This document shows, piece by piece, positions 48,132 to 57,337 of a stretch of 64,000 nt of DNA. The DNA lies in contig NZ_MLFN01000001.1 in assembly GCF_002095315.1 (NCBI RefSeq), positions 62,001 to 126,000 on the forward strand, given 5' to 3'. The notes beneath the pieces are model-generated. The model saw only the letters and a list, made by a program, of their open reading frames with translations, searched no databases and was not told where the DNA came from. The stretch is from Pantoea conspicua (GTDB lineage Bacteria; Pseudomonadota; Gammaproteobacteria; Enterobacterales; Enterobacteriaceae). Numbering within the stretch: the first letter of the stretch is position 1; the number at the start of each line of letters is the position of its first letter. The translations under genes were made by a program, and so were the position numbers.

Positions 48132-49603
48132 TGAAACCTGAGCATTTCAAATTGCTATCCGATAAAGATTTCCGGTTAAACAATCTCTACTGGATCACCG
48201 ACAAAGAGGGGAAACCTCAGCGATTCCGGATGACACCAGAGCAGCGCGAATACTTTGAAGGCATCCACACTCGCAACATTATCCTGAAAGCTCGTCAGCT
48301 CGGTTTTACCACCGAGGTCTGCATCATTCAGTTAGATGCGGCGCTTTTCGAGTCTGCCAAATGCGCGCTCATTGCACACACCCTCAACGATGCTAAGCGA
48401 CTGTTCCGGGAAAAGGTGAAATACGCCTACGACCGCCTTCCAGCAGAAATCAGGGCGGCCAATCCAGCGAGTAACGATTCGGCAGGTGAACTCGTATTCA
48501 GGAAGGGCGGATCTCTCTACGTCAGCACGTCATTCCGTGGCGGTACGCTGCGTTTCCTGCACGTTTCCGAGTTCGGGAAGATATGCGCTAAGTTCCCCGA
48601 CAAAGCCCGTGAGATTGTCACTGGTGCGTTTGAGGCGGTATCCAGCGATTGCTTCACCACTATTGAGAGCACAGCAGAAGGGCGGGCCAGTTACTTCTTT
48701 GACTATTGCCAGACTGCAGAGAAAGCTCAGTTGCAGGGTAAGACGCTTTCCAATCTCGACTGGAAGTTTTTCTTCTTCTCCTGGTGGAAGAATCCACTCT
48801 ATGCAATCGACCCCGTAGAGCCGCTGCCGCAGCGCCTGAGCGATTACTTTGACGAAATCGAGCAGAAGCATGGCGTAATTCTCAATGAGCGCCAGAAGGC
48901 CTGGTATTACGCCAAAGAGAAGACGCTCGGCGATGATATGAAGCGCGAGTACCCATCCATACCGGCTGAAGCATTTGAACAGTCTGTCGAGGGTGCCTAT
49001 TACGCCAAACAGTTCCGCTGGCTCTACACGAATAAACGTGTTGGTGAGTTACCTGATAACTCTCATCAGCTGGTTCATACCTTCTGGGATATCGGGGTAG
49101 GCGACTCGACAGCTATATGGTTCATCCGTGAAGTCGGCGATGAATTCCACGTCATCGACTACTACGAGAACAGTGGTGAAGGCCTCAGGCATTACATGAA
49201 GGTGCTGAAAGACCGCGGGTATGAGTATGGCGATCACTGGGCGCCGCACGATATCGATAACCGTGAGTTTGCCGGTGATGGCAAGAGCCGCAAGCAGATA
49301 GCAGCAGAAGGCTTTGAAATCGACGGTCAGGTTTATTCAATCCGCTTCAAGGTCGCACCAAAGCTTGGTGTTGATACCGGTATCGACTCAGTGCGTGAAA
49401 TCCTCCCCAGGTGCGCCTTTGACGCTTCCAAATGTGAGCAGGGCATCTCTCATCTTGAGGGATACCGCAAGGAGTGGGACGACAAACGAGGCTGCTGGAA
49501 AGATAAACCGCTTCATGACTTCACATCGCACGGCGCTGATGCGTTCCGCTACTTTGCTGTGGCGAAAACGAATCACAAACAGACCGGCGCAATATTCTTC
49601 TAA
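48131..49603 (+). CDS. Terminase large subunit
   Basis: This 490-residue packaging motor has an ATPase domain with a KARQLGFTTEV Walker-A-like P-loop (near residue 57) and an FLHVSEFGKI Walker B region (near 141). The RNase-H-like nuclease domain follows, with HTFWDIGVGDSTAIW and a final DAFRYFAVA. It cuts and pumps DNA into the prohead with the portal. Confidence 0.93.
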   Translation: MKPEHFKLLSDKDFRLNNLYWITDKEGKPQRFRMTPEQREYFEGIHTRNIILKARQLGFTTEVCIIQLDAALFESAKCALIAHTLNDAKRLFREKVKYAYDRLPAEIRAANPASNDSAGELVFRKGGSLYVSTSFRGGTLRFLHVSEFGKICAKFPDKAREIVTGAFEAVSSDCFTTIESTAEGRASYFFDYCQTAEKAQLQGKTLSNLDWKFFFFSWWKNPLYAIDPVEPLPQRLSDYFDEIEQKHGVILNERQKAWYYAKEKTLGDDMKREYPSIPAEAFEQSVEGAYYAKQFRWLYTNKRVGELPDNSHQLVHTFWDIGVGDSTAIWFIREVGDEFHVIDYYENSGEGLRHYMKVLKDRGYEYGDHWAPHDIDNREFAGDGKSRKQIAAEGFEIDGQVYSIRFKVAPKLGVDTGIDSVREILPRCAFDASKCEQGISHLEGYRKEWDDKRGCWKDKPLHDFTSHGADAFRYFAVAKTNHKQTGAIFF

Positions 49604-49614
49604 GGAGCTCATCA

Positions 49615-51054
49615 GTGAGTGAACTAAGCAACGGGGAACAATTCCTTGTGAACGCCCTCGCTCATGAGATAGGGCGCCAGCGCATGATGTATGCCGGAAA
49701 GCCCGGTAACACCAAGCGCACGAAGCTTTGGGATGAGTTCGGTTACCCGGACAGTCTCGAATTTGACCGTTACTACCGCGCCTATGAGCGTAACGCCGTA
49801 GGCTATGCCGCCGTACACAAGCTGCTCGACTCCTGCTGGGTAGATAATCCGACCATCATTGACGGCGATGAAAACAGAGAGTCCACCGAAACCACAGAGT
49901 GGGAAAAGACGGTAACGAAGCTGCTGAAAAAGCACTGGCCGAAGATTAAGGATGCAGACCGACGCAACCTCATCGGGCGGTACTCGGCGATCCTGATTCA
50001 GTTCAGAGATGGCAGGGAATGGAGCCAGCCAGTTGATCGCGTTGTTGTTGGTCGGCTTGCTGATAAGGCAATCGTGAAGCTGATCCCTGCATGGGAGTCT
50101 CAGGTTAAGCCCGGAAATTTCGATACAGACACATTATCGGAAACCTACGGCCAGCCGGTATCGTACAACTTCAACGAGCAACCTGTTGGTGATGACGGCA
50201 CATACGGAACGGTGCGCGGCGTAACGGTACATCCAGACCGCGTCATAATCCTCTGTGAGGGTTCAGAAGACGAGAACATGCTTTCTGGTGTTCCTTATCT
50301 CCGCGCCGGTTACAACAAACTGCTCGACCTTGAAAAGGTGTCAGGCGGTAGCGCAGAGGGGTTCCTGAAGAATGCCAGCCGTCAACTAGGTATCGCTTTC
50401 GATAAAGAAACCGACATGGACTCGCTTAAAAGGGCGGCCACCGATGCTGGCTTCAAAGACCTGGGCGAGGCACTTAACGACAAGGTCGCCAAGATGAATC
50501 GGGGGACAGATGCGGCGCTGGTGATGCAGGCAGGTACACCTTCTGTGCTCTCCGTTGCCCCGGCAGACCCTAAGCCAACATGGGAAGTGACAGCCAACGA
50601 GTTCGCAGCATCAATTCAATGCCCGTTCACCATTCTGTTTGGTCAGCAAACCGGCCGCCTGGCATCAGATCAGGACAAAGCAGACTGGGCTAAGCGCTGC
50701 AATGGGCGCCGCTGGGGGTTCATGAGTTCTGTTGTGCAGACGATTCTGGAGCGTCTCTGGACTCTTGGTGTTATTGAGACTCCTAAGTCAGGCGAAGTCA
50801 CGCTGGCGTGGTCTGACTTACTCGCTCCAAGTGAGAAAGAGAAGATCGCCAATATGCAGGCAATGGCTACCGTGGCGAAAGATACTCAGGCGGCCTTTGG
50901 CACTCCAGCCGTCAGCGAGAACGAGATTCGCGCCGTGGGTGAGCTTGAGCCAATGCCAGAGGATAAGCTACCACCGGAAGTACCACCTGGAGACCCGTTA
51001 AGTGACAACCCTGAAACTAATCCGGACTCCGGTAATACCCCGCAACAAAGCTGA
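49615..51054 (+). CDS. Portal protein (DUF1073 type)
   Basis: The 479-residue protein resembles DUF1073 portals: an N-terminal YAAVHKLLDSCWVDNPTIID, a central stem region and FGQQTGRLASDQDKADWAKR. The acidic proline-rich tail (LPPEVPPGDPLSD) overlaps the next gene by 53 bp. It forms the dodecameric ring through which DNA enters the head. Confidence 0.88.
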   Translation: MSELSNGEQFLVNALAHEIGRQRMMYAGKPGNTKRTKLWDEFGYPDSLEFDRYYRAYERNAVGYAAVHKLLDSCWVDNPTIIDGDENRESTETTEWEKTVTKLLKKHWPKIKDADRRNLIGRYSAILIQFRDGREWSQPVDRVVVGRLADKAIVKLIPAWESQVKPGNFDTDTLSETYGQPVSYNFNEQPVGDDGTYGTVRGVTVHPDRVIILCEGSEDENMLSGVPYLRAGYNKLLDLEKVSGGSAEGFLKNASRQLGIAFDKETDMDSLKRAATDAGFKDLGEALNDKVAKMNRGTDAALVMQAGTPSVLSVAPADPKPTWEVTANEFAASIQCPFTILFGQQTGRLASDQDKADWAKRCNGRRWGFMSSVVQTILERLWTLGVIETPKSGEVTLAWSDLLAPSEKEKIANMQAMATVAKDTQAAFGTPAVSENEIRAVGELEPMPEDKLPPEVPPGDPLSDNPETNPDSGNTPQQS

Positions 51055-51982
51055 CCCGACCCAATCCGCCCGACCCGTTAACCGGATGTTCCGCGACATC
51101 GAGAATCGCTACTACCAGATTAAGGTGGCGCTGAAGAAGCTATTCGATGAGCGCCTGACCGGGCAGGAGAGGGCGAGCAACACGCAGAGCTATGCGGTGC
51201 ATGGCAACGTGATTTATCAGGTGAATGCCGGCACTTACATCTACGACATGTCGGCACCTCAACTGGCTGACCTGCTGCAGCGTGTTCAGCTAATCCTTGA
51301 TGACTATCTGCTTGAAGGAGGCAGCAACAGCCTGTGGGCGCTTCAGTACGTTGCGGCAGAATATGAGCGCGGTACTCATCAAGCCTTCACCAATCTATCG
51401 GTGCAGTCGCCCATCTACGAGCAGCAGACGACATTGCAGCAGCTACTCAGTTCGGCTGCATACCAGAATCAGGTAGCGGCCGCGTACGTATCGACGTATA
51501 GCGACTGGCTACTTGAATCAGACCGTGCTCGCGGTGACCTGGCTAACGTGATTTCTGATGCGATTGGCCGGGGAATTAATCCGCGAGAAACCGGACGCAT
51601 AATCAGTCAGCGCCTCGATGTTTCAATGGCGCGGGCCAAGAACATGGCGCAGACCGAGCAGGTAGGCGCACTGCGAAAGGCCCAATTGCAGGAAGTGGAC
51701 TGGTCAAGAGAAAGGCTGGGGCTTAACACTGCCGTTTTGTGGCTGTCTGCGCTTAAGCCGACAACGCGATCATGGCACGCAGCAAGGCATGGAAAAACTT
51801 ACACCACAGAAGAGGTGGAGGCGTTCTATGCAGTCAACGGTAACCGCTATCACTGCTATTGCGCAAACATCCCAGTGATTCTGGATGAGGATGGAAAGGT
51901 AGTTAATCCGGGGTTGGTAGATAAGCTAACCAAAGAGCGCCAGCAATGGTCAGGCTTCGAACAGAAGAGAGGTCGCACATAG
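51002..51982 (+). CDS. Minor head protein, Mu gpF/SPP1 gp7 family
   Basis: The 326-residue protein has a GTG start with TGGAGA upstream. Typical MuF-like features appear: a helical N-terminal half, then RAKNMAQTEQVGALRKAQLQ and a C-terminal HAARHGKTYTTEEV and NRYHCYCANIPVI region with metal-binding His/Cys. Such proteins bind the portal and are ejected or aid assembly. Confidence 0.88.
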   Translation: MTTLKLIRTPVIPRNKADPTQSARPVNRMFRDIENRYYQIKVALKKLFDERLTGQERASNTQSYAVHGNVIYQVNAGTYIYDMSAPQLADLLQRVQLILDDYLLEGGSNSLWALQYVAAEYERGTHQAFTNLSVQSPIYEQQTTLQQLLSSAAYQNQVAAAYVSTYSDWLLESDRARGDLANVISDAIGRGINPRETGRIISQRLDVSMARAKNMAQTEQVGALRKAQLQEVDWSRERLGLNTAVLWLSALKPTTRSWHAARHGKTYTTEEVEAFYAVNGNRYHCYCANIPVILDEDGKVVNPGLVDKLTKERQQWSGFEQKRGRT

Positions 51983-52022
51983 CGGCCTTTTTTATTGCCC
52001 GCAATTCAACGATGAGGCTGTT

Positions 52023-52205
52023 ATGAGCAATGCGAATATCCAGTCAGCAAAAATTGGCAACCGCTCCCGCACTGTTGTGGAGGTCGATCGCTTGAAGGTT
52101 ACGTTAAGCCAGATTAATGACATGAAACATATGTCGGTGGTCGGGCGCGGAAATGTTCGCCAAGTCAAAACCATTGCGCGAGCGATACATAAAGCAATTC
52201 AATGA
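52023..52205 (+). CDS. Small basic head-region protein
   Basis: The 60-residue basic protein (MSNANIQSAKIGNRSRTVVE...) lies between the minor head and protease genes with a GAGGCTGTT upstream. Unknown function. Confidence 0.55.
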   Translation: MSNANIQSAKIGNRSRTVVEVDRLKVTLSQINDMKHMSVVGRGNVRQVKTIARAIHKAIQ

Positions 52206-52214
52206 GGACGGAGC

Positions 52215-53618
52215 GTGAAGCTATCCAGCATCCACGTTAAATCCCTCGCCATTAACGCAGCCAATATATCAACTGAAACCATCGACGGTGACGAGCATAT
52301 CGTCATTCGTGGCGTTGTGCCTGTCGTGGATGACGTTGTCATGAATGGCGGCCTTTACCCGGCGACGGAGATTAACAAAAGCTATATGAGCATTGAGGGC
52401 AACCCAATGCCATTACAGCACCCGAAGATCGGGAATGAGTATGTCAGCGCCAGTAACCCACGCGCGGTGAACAAGTTCCATGTAGGTGCCTGGGCTGAAA
52501 ACGTCCGCAAAGATGGCGACCGTGTCGTCATGGATATGAAGATCAACAAGCGATACGCCTCTGCCACTGAAAACGGCAAGCGTGTACTTACCCGCATTGA
52601 AGAGATGCAGGTTAACTCAGCAGCTGAACCAATCCATGTCTCTACCGGCCTCTTGTTGAGTCGCGAGCAGAACAAGGGTAAGTCAAAAGGAAAAAGCTAT
52701 TCATGGGTGGCGCGCAATATGCGCTTTGACCATGTGGCGATTCTGCTTGATGAGCCAGGCGCGGCCACTCCTGACGATGGCGTCGGCATCTTCGTGAACG
52801 CGGACAACTCGACTGAAGAGGTAGAAACCGAAACAGTAGACCTGACCTCAGCATCCAACTGCACGCAGGAAGGTCTGATCAACAAAACGAAGTTCTTCTT
52901 CACCAACGCCTCCAATTTCTCCTTTGACGACATTCAGCGAGCCATTTGCACAAAGCTGCGCGACGGCAAGGGAAGCGATTACTACGCCTGGCCGGAAACG
53001 GTATGGCCGGAAAAGTTCATCTATCGCGAAGGCGAAAAGATGTTCCAGCAGAAGTACCTGATCGGCGATGACGGCGCCGCTGAATTCGTCGGCGAACCAC
53101 AAGAAGTCGTGCGCAAACCTACTGAGTACGAAATTAAAACCAACGGAGAAAGTAATCCGATGAAAGAAATGATTATCAATGCGCTGCAAGCCGCTGGTAA
53201 GCCGACTGAAGGCAAAACCGAAGCAGAATTGCTCGATGCGTATAACCAGATGACTGCCGAGAAGGCGGGAACCAAAAACGAAACGCCTGAAGAGAAGGCC
53301 GCTCGCGAGAAGAAAGAGGCTGACGACAAGAAAGCCAAAGAAACCGCCACCAACTCTGAAGAAATGCCAGCCTGGGCAAAACTGCTTACCGATCAGGTTT
53401 CTGCGCTGAACACTCAGTTCAATGCCAATTCTGACAAAGAAAAAGGCGAGAAGCGCGCTGCTGTTAAAGCGAAATTCGGTCTTGAAGAAGCAGCAGTTAA
53501 CGCACTGGAAGGTGCGGCGCTTGATGGCCTGTATGCGCAGTGCCAGACCTCTACCGGCCTGAATGGTTCTTTCCGCCAGGCTAACTCAAACCAATCTTTC
53601 AGCGAAATGCCGGAGTAA
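52215..53618 (+). CDS. Prohead protease/scaffold fusion (DUF2213)
   Basis: This 467-residue protein starts with GTG after GGACGGAG. Residues 1-200 match DUF2213, a phage maturation-protease type (GVVPVVDDVVMNGGLYPATE; SAAEPIHVSTGLLLS). The last 150 residues are highly charged and helical (EEKAAREKKEADDKKAKE), as in scaffolds. An in-frame ATG at 53160 with GGAGAAAG upstream could give a separate 152-residue scaffold. Confidence 0.85.
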   Translation: MKLSSIHVKSLAINAANISTETIDGDEHIVIRGVVPVVDDVVMNGGLYPATEINKSYMSIEGNPMPLQHPKIGNEYVSASNPRAVNKFHVGAWAENVRKDGDRVVMDMKINKRYASATENGKRVLTRIEEMQVNSAAEPIHVSTGLLLSREQNKGKSKGKSYSWVARNMRFDHVAILLDEPGAATPDDGVGIFVNADNSTEEVETETVDLTSASNCTQEGLINKTKFFFTNASNFSFDDIQRAICTKLRDGKGSDYYAWPETVWPEKFIYREGEKMFQQKYLIGDDGAAEFVGEPQEVVRKPTEYEIKTNGESNPMKEMIINALQAAGKPTEGKTEAELLDAYNQMTAEKAGTKNETPEEKAAREKKEADDKKAKETATNSEEMPAWAKLLTDQVSALNTQFNANSDKEKGEKRAAVKAKFGLEEAAVNALEGAALDGLYAQCQTSTGLNGSFRQANSNQSFSEMPE

Positions 53619-53621
53619 GAA

Positions 53622-54056
53622 ATGGCTAAAGACGGAAAACACGTAATTCACGCTGGCGGTGTGTATCCAAACCCGCTGCTAAACCGTGAAGGCGGCGCTG
53701 CGGCCGTGACTGCACCCGGAACCATCGGCTTTTTCAGCGCAACTGACAAGTTCACCGCATCGGTTGATGGTGCTGAGTCAGCAATCCTGTATGTAGCGAA
53801 CAAAGACTACCTGCGTTGCCTGAGCGTGGATGACAACATTGCAGCTAACGAGTTGGTGGTAGGTATTCATCCCTTGTCTGGCATGTTCCTGAACGTGCGC
53901 GCCGCTGCTGGCACTTACACCAAAGGTCAGCCTGTTGCCGTAGCTAACGGTCAGATTACCGCAGTAGCAGATGGCGCTGCTGTTTTTGCTTATGTCGAAG
54001 AAGATGTTGCTGTCACTGCGGTGGCGGGTGATCTGATTCGCGTTGTGTTCAAGTAA
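53622..54056 (+). CDS. Head decoration or cement protein
   Basis: This 144-residue, beta-rich protein (HAGGVYPNPLLNREGGAAAV; VANGQITAVADGAAVFAYVE) lies between scaffold and major capsid genes, the usual place of capsid-stabilising proteins of the DUF2190/gp24 kind. It probably binds the expanded capsid. Confidence 0.75.
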   Translation: MAKDGKHVIHAGGVYPNPLLNREGGAAAVTAPGTIGFFSATDKFTASVDGAESAILYVANKDYLRCLSVDDNIAANELVVGIHPLSGMFLNVRAAAGTYTKGQPVAVANGQITAVADGAAVFAYVEEDVAVTAVAGDLIRVVFK

Positions 54057-54067
54057 GGAGCACCTGA

Positions 54068-55154
54068 ATGTTTGTATTTTCCCGTTCTATTGGCGAGCGA
54101 ACCGGCAACCTAGAAGTCAACCAGTGGCAGTTCAATAACCTGCAGCGTGAGCGTGATGCTTCCGCGCAATCAATGGCTGACTTCCTTGCCCGCACACGCT
54201 TTGGTGAGCATGGCTCACTGGATGCAGTTAATGCTGTGGATGATATCCGCCGCCTTTACCGCGCATACGACACCACTGTTACGCAGCAGTTTGAGCCGAA
54301 CACCGAGTTCACCCTGCTGAATGACCTGATGCCATTGTCACGCTCAGTGCGTCTGGAGCAGTCTCGTTATGACTATGCGCGTACCGGTGGTCGTGGCTGG
54401 GCGCATACTTCAATGTCCGGCCAGATTGGCGCGGCACTGGATGCCAAGTCATACACCTTCGACGGCACGATGGTTCCGATCCATGATTCGGGCTTCAAGT
54501 TCGAATGGCGTGATCCGATTTTCAACAGCCCTTCAGCATTGGCAGTCTCAGGCTGATGCGCAGCGCGGATCTGTTGATGATGTGCGACGTCAGTATGTGA
54601 ACTACATCTTCAACGGCTTCAAAGACAAAGTCGGTAACTGGGCTGTGTTCGACGGCCTGACCTGGAAAGGACTGCGTGATGATGAGCGCGTGATGCAGAT
54701 CGATTTGGGCTCAACCGGCCTGAATATTGATTTCAGTTCTGCCTCTGTTTCATCTGCTGACATCCGCAACGGCGCTATCGCGCTGCGTGACCAGATGCGC
54801 CGCATCAACAACCAGTATGCAGATCAGACCTGGTACGTGTCAGGGGACATCATCTCTAACCTTGAACGCTTCTTCTCTGATAACTACCAGAGCGGCACCA
54901 TCCTGGCTGAATTGCTGAAACTCACCGGCATCTCCGCGATTAAAGAAGACAGCCAGCTAACCGGTAACGAAATTGTCATCGTTCCGCTGACCGCGCAGGT
55001 TATCGCACCAATCGTTGGTCAGGCTGTTGGCACCGTTGCAGAGCCGCGTCCGCACTACAACAGCGATTACATCTGGCGTACATGGGGTGCTATGGGACTG
55101 ATGGTCAAGCAGGACATCAACAGCAAATACTCTGTTATCCACGCCTCAAGCTAA
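54068..55154 (+). pseudogene. Major capsid protein, interrupted by a one-base insertion
   Basis: The first frame (162 residues) starts after AAGGAG and encodes the N-arm and E-loop part of an HK97-fold capsid protein, stopping at 54556. The remainder continues in the next frame from LQHWQSQADAQRG to VKQDINSKYSVIHASS at 55154. Removing one C from the CCC near 54530 joins them as DPIFNSLQHWQS and gives 361 residues, a normal length. As written, no functional capsid could form, so either the prophage is defective or the base is an error. Confidence 0.88.
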
Positions 55155-55163
55155 GGAGCAATT

Positions 55164-55526
55164 ATGGCACTGGTAGAAATCACGTCAGGTAGCCTGCATG
55201 CCGGTGCCAACCTCCGTAAGCTGGAGGTTGGTGAGATTGTCGAAGTTGACGATGCGACTGCAAAGCGTTGGGTCGATACCGGAAAGGCGAAAGAAACCGA
55301 CAAGAAGAAGGGCGCTAAGCTGACCTCCTTTGAGGTGGCAACGCCGTCATCTGGTGACGCGTCGGCACTGCAGGCAAAACTCGATGATGCGAACGCGCAG
55401 ATTAAATCTCTGCAGGATGCAGCGGAGTCGAAAGAGAAAGAGCACGCAGCCGCTCTGGAAGCAGAAACCAAGCGTGCTGACAATGCCGAAGCAGCGCTGG
55501 CGGCCGCAACCAAAAAGGATAAGTAA
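55164..55526 (+). CDS. Head-region protein with coiled-coil C-terminus
   Basis: The first 55 of its 120 residues form a small beta domain (KLEVGEIVEVDDATAKRWVD), a pattern common in phage head-tail joining genes. The rest is a charged coiled coil (AESKEKEHAAALEAETKRAD). Function not known. Confidence 0.65.
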   Translation: MALVEITSGSLHAGANLRKLEVGEIVEVDDATAKRWVDTGKAKETDKKKGAKLTSFEVATPSSGDASALQAKLDDANAQIKSLQDAAESKEKEHAAALEAETKRADNAEAALAAATKKDK

Positions 55527-55528
55527 CC

Positions 55529-55906
55529 ATGGCAGTGCAGATAACGGCAGCGCAGGTTAAACAGCAGTTATCTGCGCTGGGTTACTCCGTCCCGGACTTC
55601 ATGATTGATGCCTATCTGTGCAAGCTAGGCAGTATCAGCATGTGCCTGGAGGCGGCTGGCTACGACGAATGCGATCTGATGCTGATTCAGGTGTACGCCG
55701 TGACGTTGATGGCTATCACCGCATACAGCCAGCGTATCAAATCACAGTCAGCGCCTTCAGGGGCGTCCCGGTCATTCGATTACAGCGGTGATGTGAAGAC
55801 TATGCGCAACACTCTTGCCGCACTGGATACGTCTGGCTGTACGTCATCATTGCCGATTGATGTAGGCAGCAGCGTTGGTTTCTTTGACGTTGTGGGAGGC
55901 TGCTGA
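55529..55906 (+). CDS. Head-tail connector protein
   Basis: The 125-residue helical protein (VKQQLSALGYSVPDFMIDAY) has the size and place of the gp6/gp15-like adaptor that sits on the portal. It overlaps the next gene as TGATG. Confidence 0.7.
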   Translation: MAVQITAAQVKQQLSALGYSVPDFMIDAYLCKLGSISMCLEAAGYDECDLMLIQVYAVTLMAITAYSQRIKSQSAPSGASRSFDYSGDVKTMRNTLAALDTSGCTSSLPIDVGSSVGFFDVVGGC

Positions 55907-56073
55907 TGTGGATTCCTGTAGCAGAAAGGCTACCCAAGGCATTCAGCCGGGTGTGGGTGAAAACCGACACCGGCGTTCAGGCTACCGGTTACGTTAACCA
56001 GGCTGGCGAGTGGCGTATTAACTGCCCTCGCATCGCTGCTGTAAAGCCCACCGTTGTTAGTTGGAGGGCATGA
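55906..56073 (+). CDS. Small DUF551-like protein
   Basis: A 55-residue frame starting MWIPVAERLPKAFSRVWVKT and ending PTVVSWRA has the W-I-P-V-x-E-R-L-P opening of DUF551. A member of this family also appears in the left arm (30620). It is unusual between head-tail joining genes. Confidence 0.65.
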   Translation: MWIPVAERLPKAFSRVWVKTDTGVQATGYVNQAGEWRINCPRIAAVKPTVVSWRA

Positions 56074-56074
56074 T

Positions 56075-56281
56075 ATGACCAGAACCGGCGGCTTTGTCGA
56101 ATCAGGCAAACCCTACATCGCAGGCGAACACTGCTGTGACCACCTCATGCCCCGCGTGGATTATAGGGCAGAAAAGTCACATGGTGACGTCACAATCAAT
56201 TTGGAGGTGAGCATTGAGCAGCCTAGACAGTTGGTCATACACAGCTCAGGCGACCATCTGGAAGCATTTAGGGCTGGATGA
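56075..56281 (+). CDS. Small phage protein overlapping the next gene
   Basis: The frame has 68 residues from ATG 56075 (MTRTGGFVESGKPYIAGEHC...). The last 68 bp overlap the following gene in another frame, so the C-terminus may not be conserved. Unknown function. Confidence 0.5.
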   Translation: MTRTGGFVESGKPYIAGEHCCDHLMPRVDYRAEKSHGDVTINLEVSIEQPRQLVIHSSGDHLEAFRAG

Positions 56282-56561
56282 GTACGGAGATTCTCTAGGC
56301 TGGTCTGAGCCGATGGTGATTGCCTGCGACTATCAGGGTGGACTGAGCAAGCGGCTAGGGGCGATTGGCGGCGAGAAGGTAGTTAAGAACACCATATGGA
56401 CGGAGTACGCACTGGCAGATACCGGTGATTACATACTGATTGGCGCGTCGAGCAATCCAGACCCGATAGCAGCGGGCGCTGATGAGGTTATGCAGGCTAT
56501 TCGCTATGCTGACACCTTTGAGCGGCTGGTTGATGATTATGCAATTCTGACCGGGGGCTGA
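56214..56561 (+). CDS. Head-tail joining or tail-completion protein
   Basis: The protein has 115 residues from a TTG start with GGAGGTGA immediately upstream. The sequence (ACDYQGGLSKRLGAIGGEKV; TIWTEYALADTGDYILIG) has the small beta-barrel look of phage stopper proteins. It lies directly before the HK97 gp10-like gene. Confidence 0.68.
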   Translation: MSSLDSWSYTAQATIWKHLGLDEYGDSLGWSEPMVIACDYQGGLSKRLGAIGGEKVVKNTIWTEYALADTGDYILIGASSNPDPIAAGADEVMQAIRYADTFERLVDDYAILTGG

Positions 56562-56562
56562 T

Positions 56563-56930
56563 ATGGGAGTAAAAGTCCGCGGTATCCGACAGGCTCAGCA
56601 GAACCTTAATCGCCTGATTGGTGACATTCAGGGCAGGAAGGCTGTCAGGGCCATTCAGAGCGCATTAATCATCGGTTCATCACAGGCAGCGCTGTATACG
56701 CCTATCGACACGTCCACGCTCATCAACAGCCAGTATCGAGAGCTCGACATCAAAGGTACGAGGTTAACCGGGCGGGTTGGCTACTCAGCAAACTATGCGG
56801 TTTATGTTCACGACCCGAATGTGCTGCAGACATTCCGAAGGGCGACAGCCAGAAGGAGTTTTTGACCAAAGGCTTCGAGGATACCCGCGACCTCATCGAC
56901 CGCACCATTAAAAAGGAGATGAGCTTGTGA
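56563..56930 (+). pseudogene. HK97 gp10-like tail-completion protein, interrupted by a one-base deletion
   Basis: The first 100 residues (KVRGIRQAQQNLNRLIGDIQ; YTPIDTSTLINSQYRELD; GYSANYAVYVHDP) are those of the HK97 gp10/tail-completion family. The frame ends early at 56865, but LTKGFEDTRDLIDRTIKKEM, the expected C-terminus, continues in the neighbouring frame to 56930. Adding one A to GCCAGAAGGAG joins them into 122 residues. Confidence 0.82.
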
Positions 56931-57319
56931 ATCCTCCGATGCATCAGCGTGTTAAAAATCTGCTTATCGATACGGGCCTGACATCCGGATACACGGTTCA
57001 GTCACTCATCTGGACTGATACAGGTGACCTGAAGCAGCGGTTCATCGTGTTCCGGCCTAACGGTGGCACTCCGGTAGACAGAGATATCGGCTCCGATCAT
57101 TACGTGCTTGTTGACCTGATCACCGGCAAATCTGCAGGAGATTACGCAAAGTCAGAGTCTGACGTGCAGGCCATCATCGACTACGTGCAGCAAAACCCTA
57201 TCAGCGACCCCTGCGTCGGCCAAATCACCAATATGGGTGGCATACCATCACCAATCCCCACGGCAGAGGGGCGTATGGTCTGGCGCCTGCAATTTGCCTG
57301 TTCTTACGGCGAAAGTTAA
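56927..57319 (+). CDS. Tail terminator protein
   Basis: The 130-residue protein has a GTG start that overlaps the previous stop (GTGA), with AAAAGGAG upstream. It resembles lambda gpU/HK97 tail terminators in size and position (PMHQRVKNLLIDTGLTSGYT opening), directly before the tail-tube gene. It caps the tail tube and binds the head. Confidence 0.72.
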   Translation: MNPPMHQRVKNLLIDTGLTSGYTVQSLIWTDTGDLKQRFIVFRPNGGTPVDRDIGSDHYVLVDLITGKSAGDYAKSESDVQAIIDYVQQNPISDPCVGQITNMGGIPSPIPTAEGRMVWRLQFACSYGES

Positions 57320-57337
57320 TCAAAAGAGGAATTACCC

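Noticed and set aside
54520-54560. Programmed ribosomal frameshift in the capsid gene
   Set aside because: The CCC has no slippery heptamer character and no obvious downstream structure; a one-base insertion is the simpler reading.
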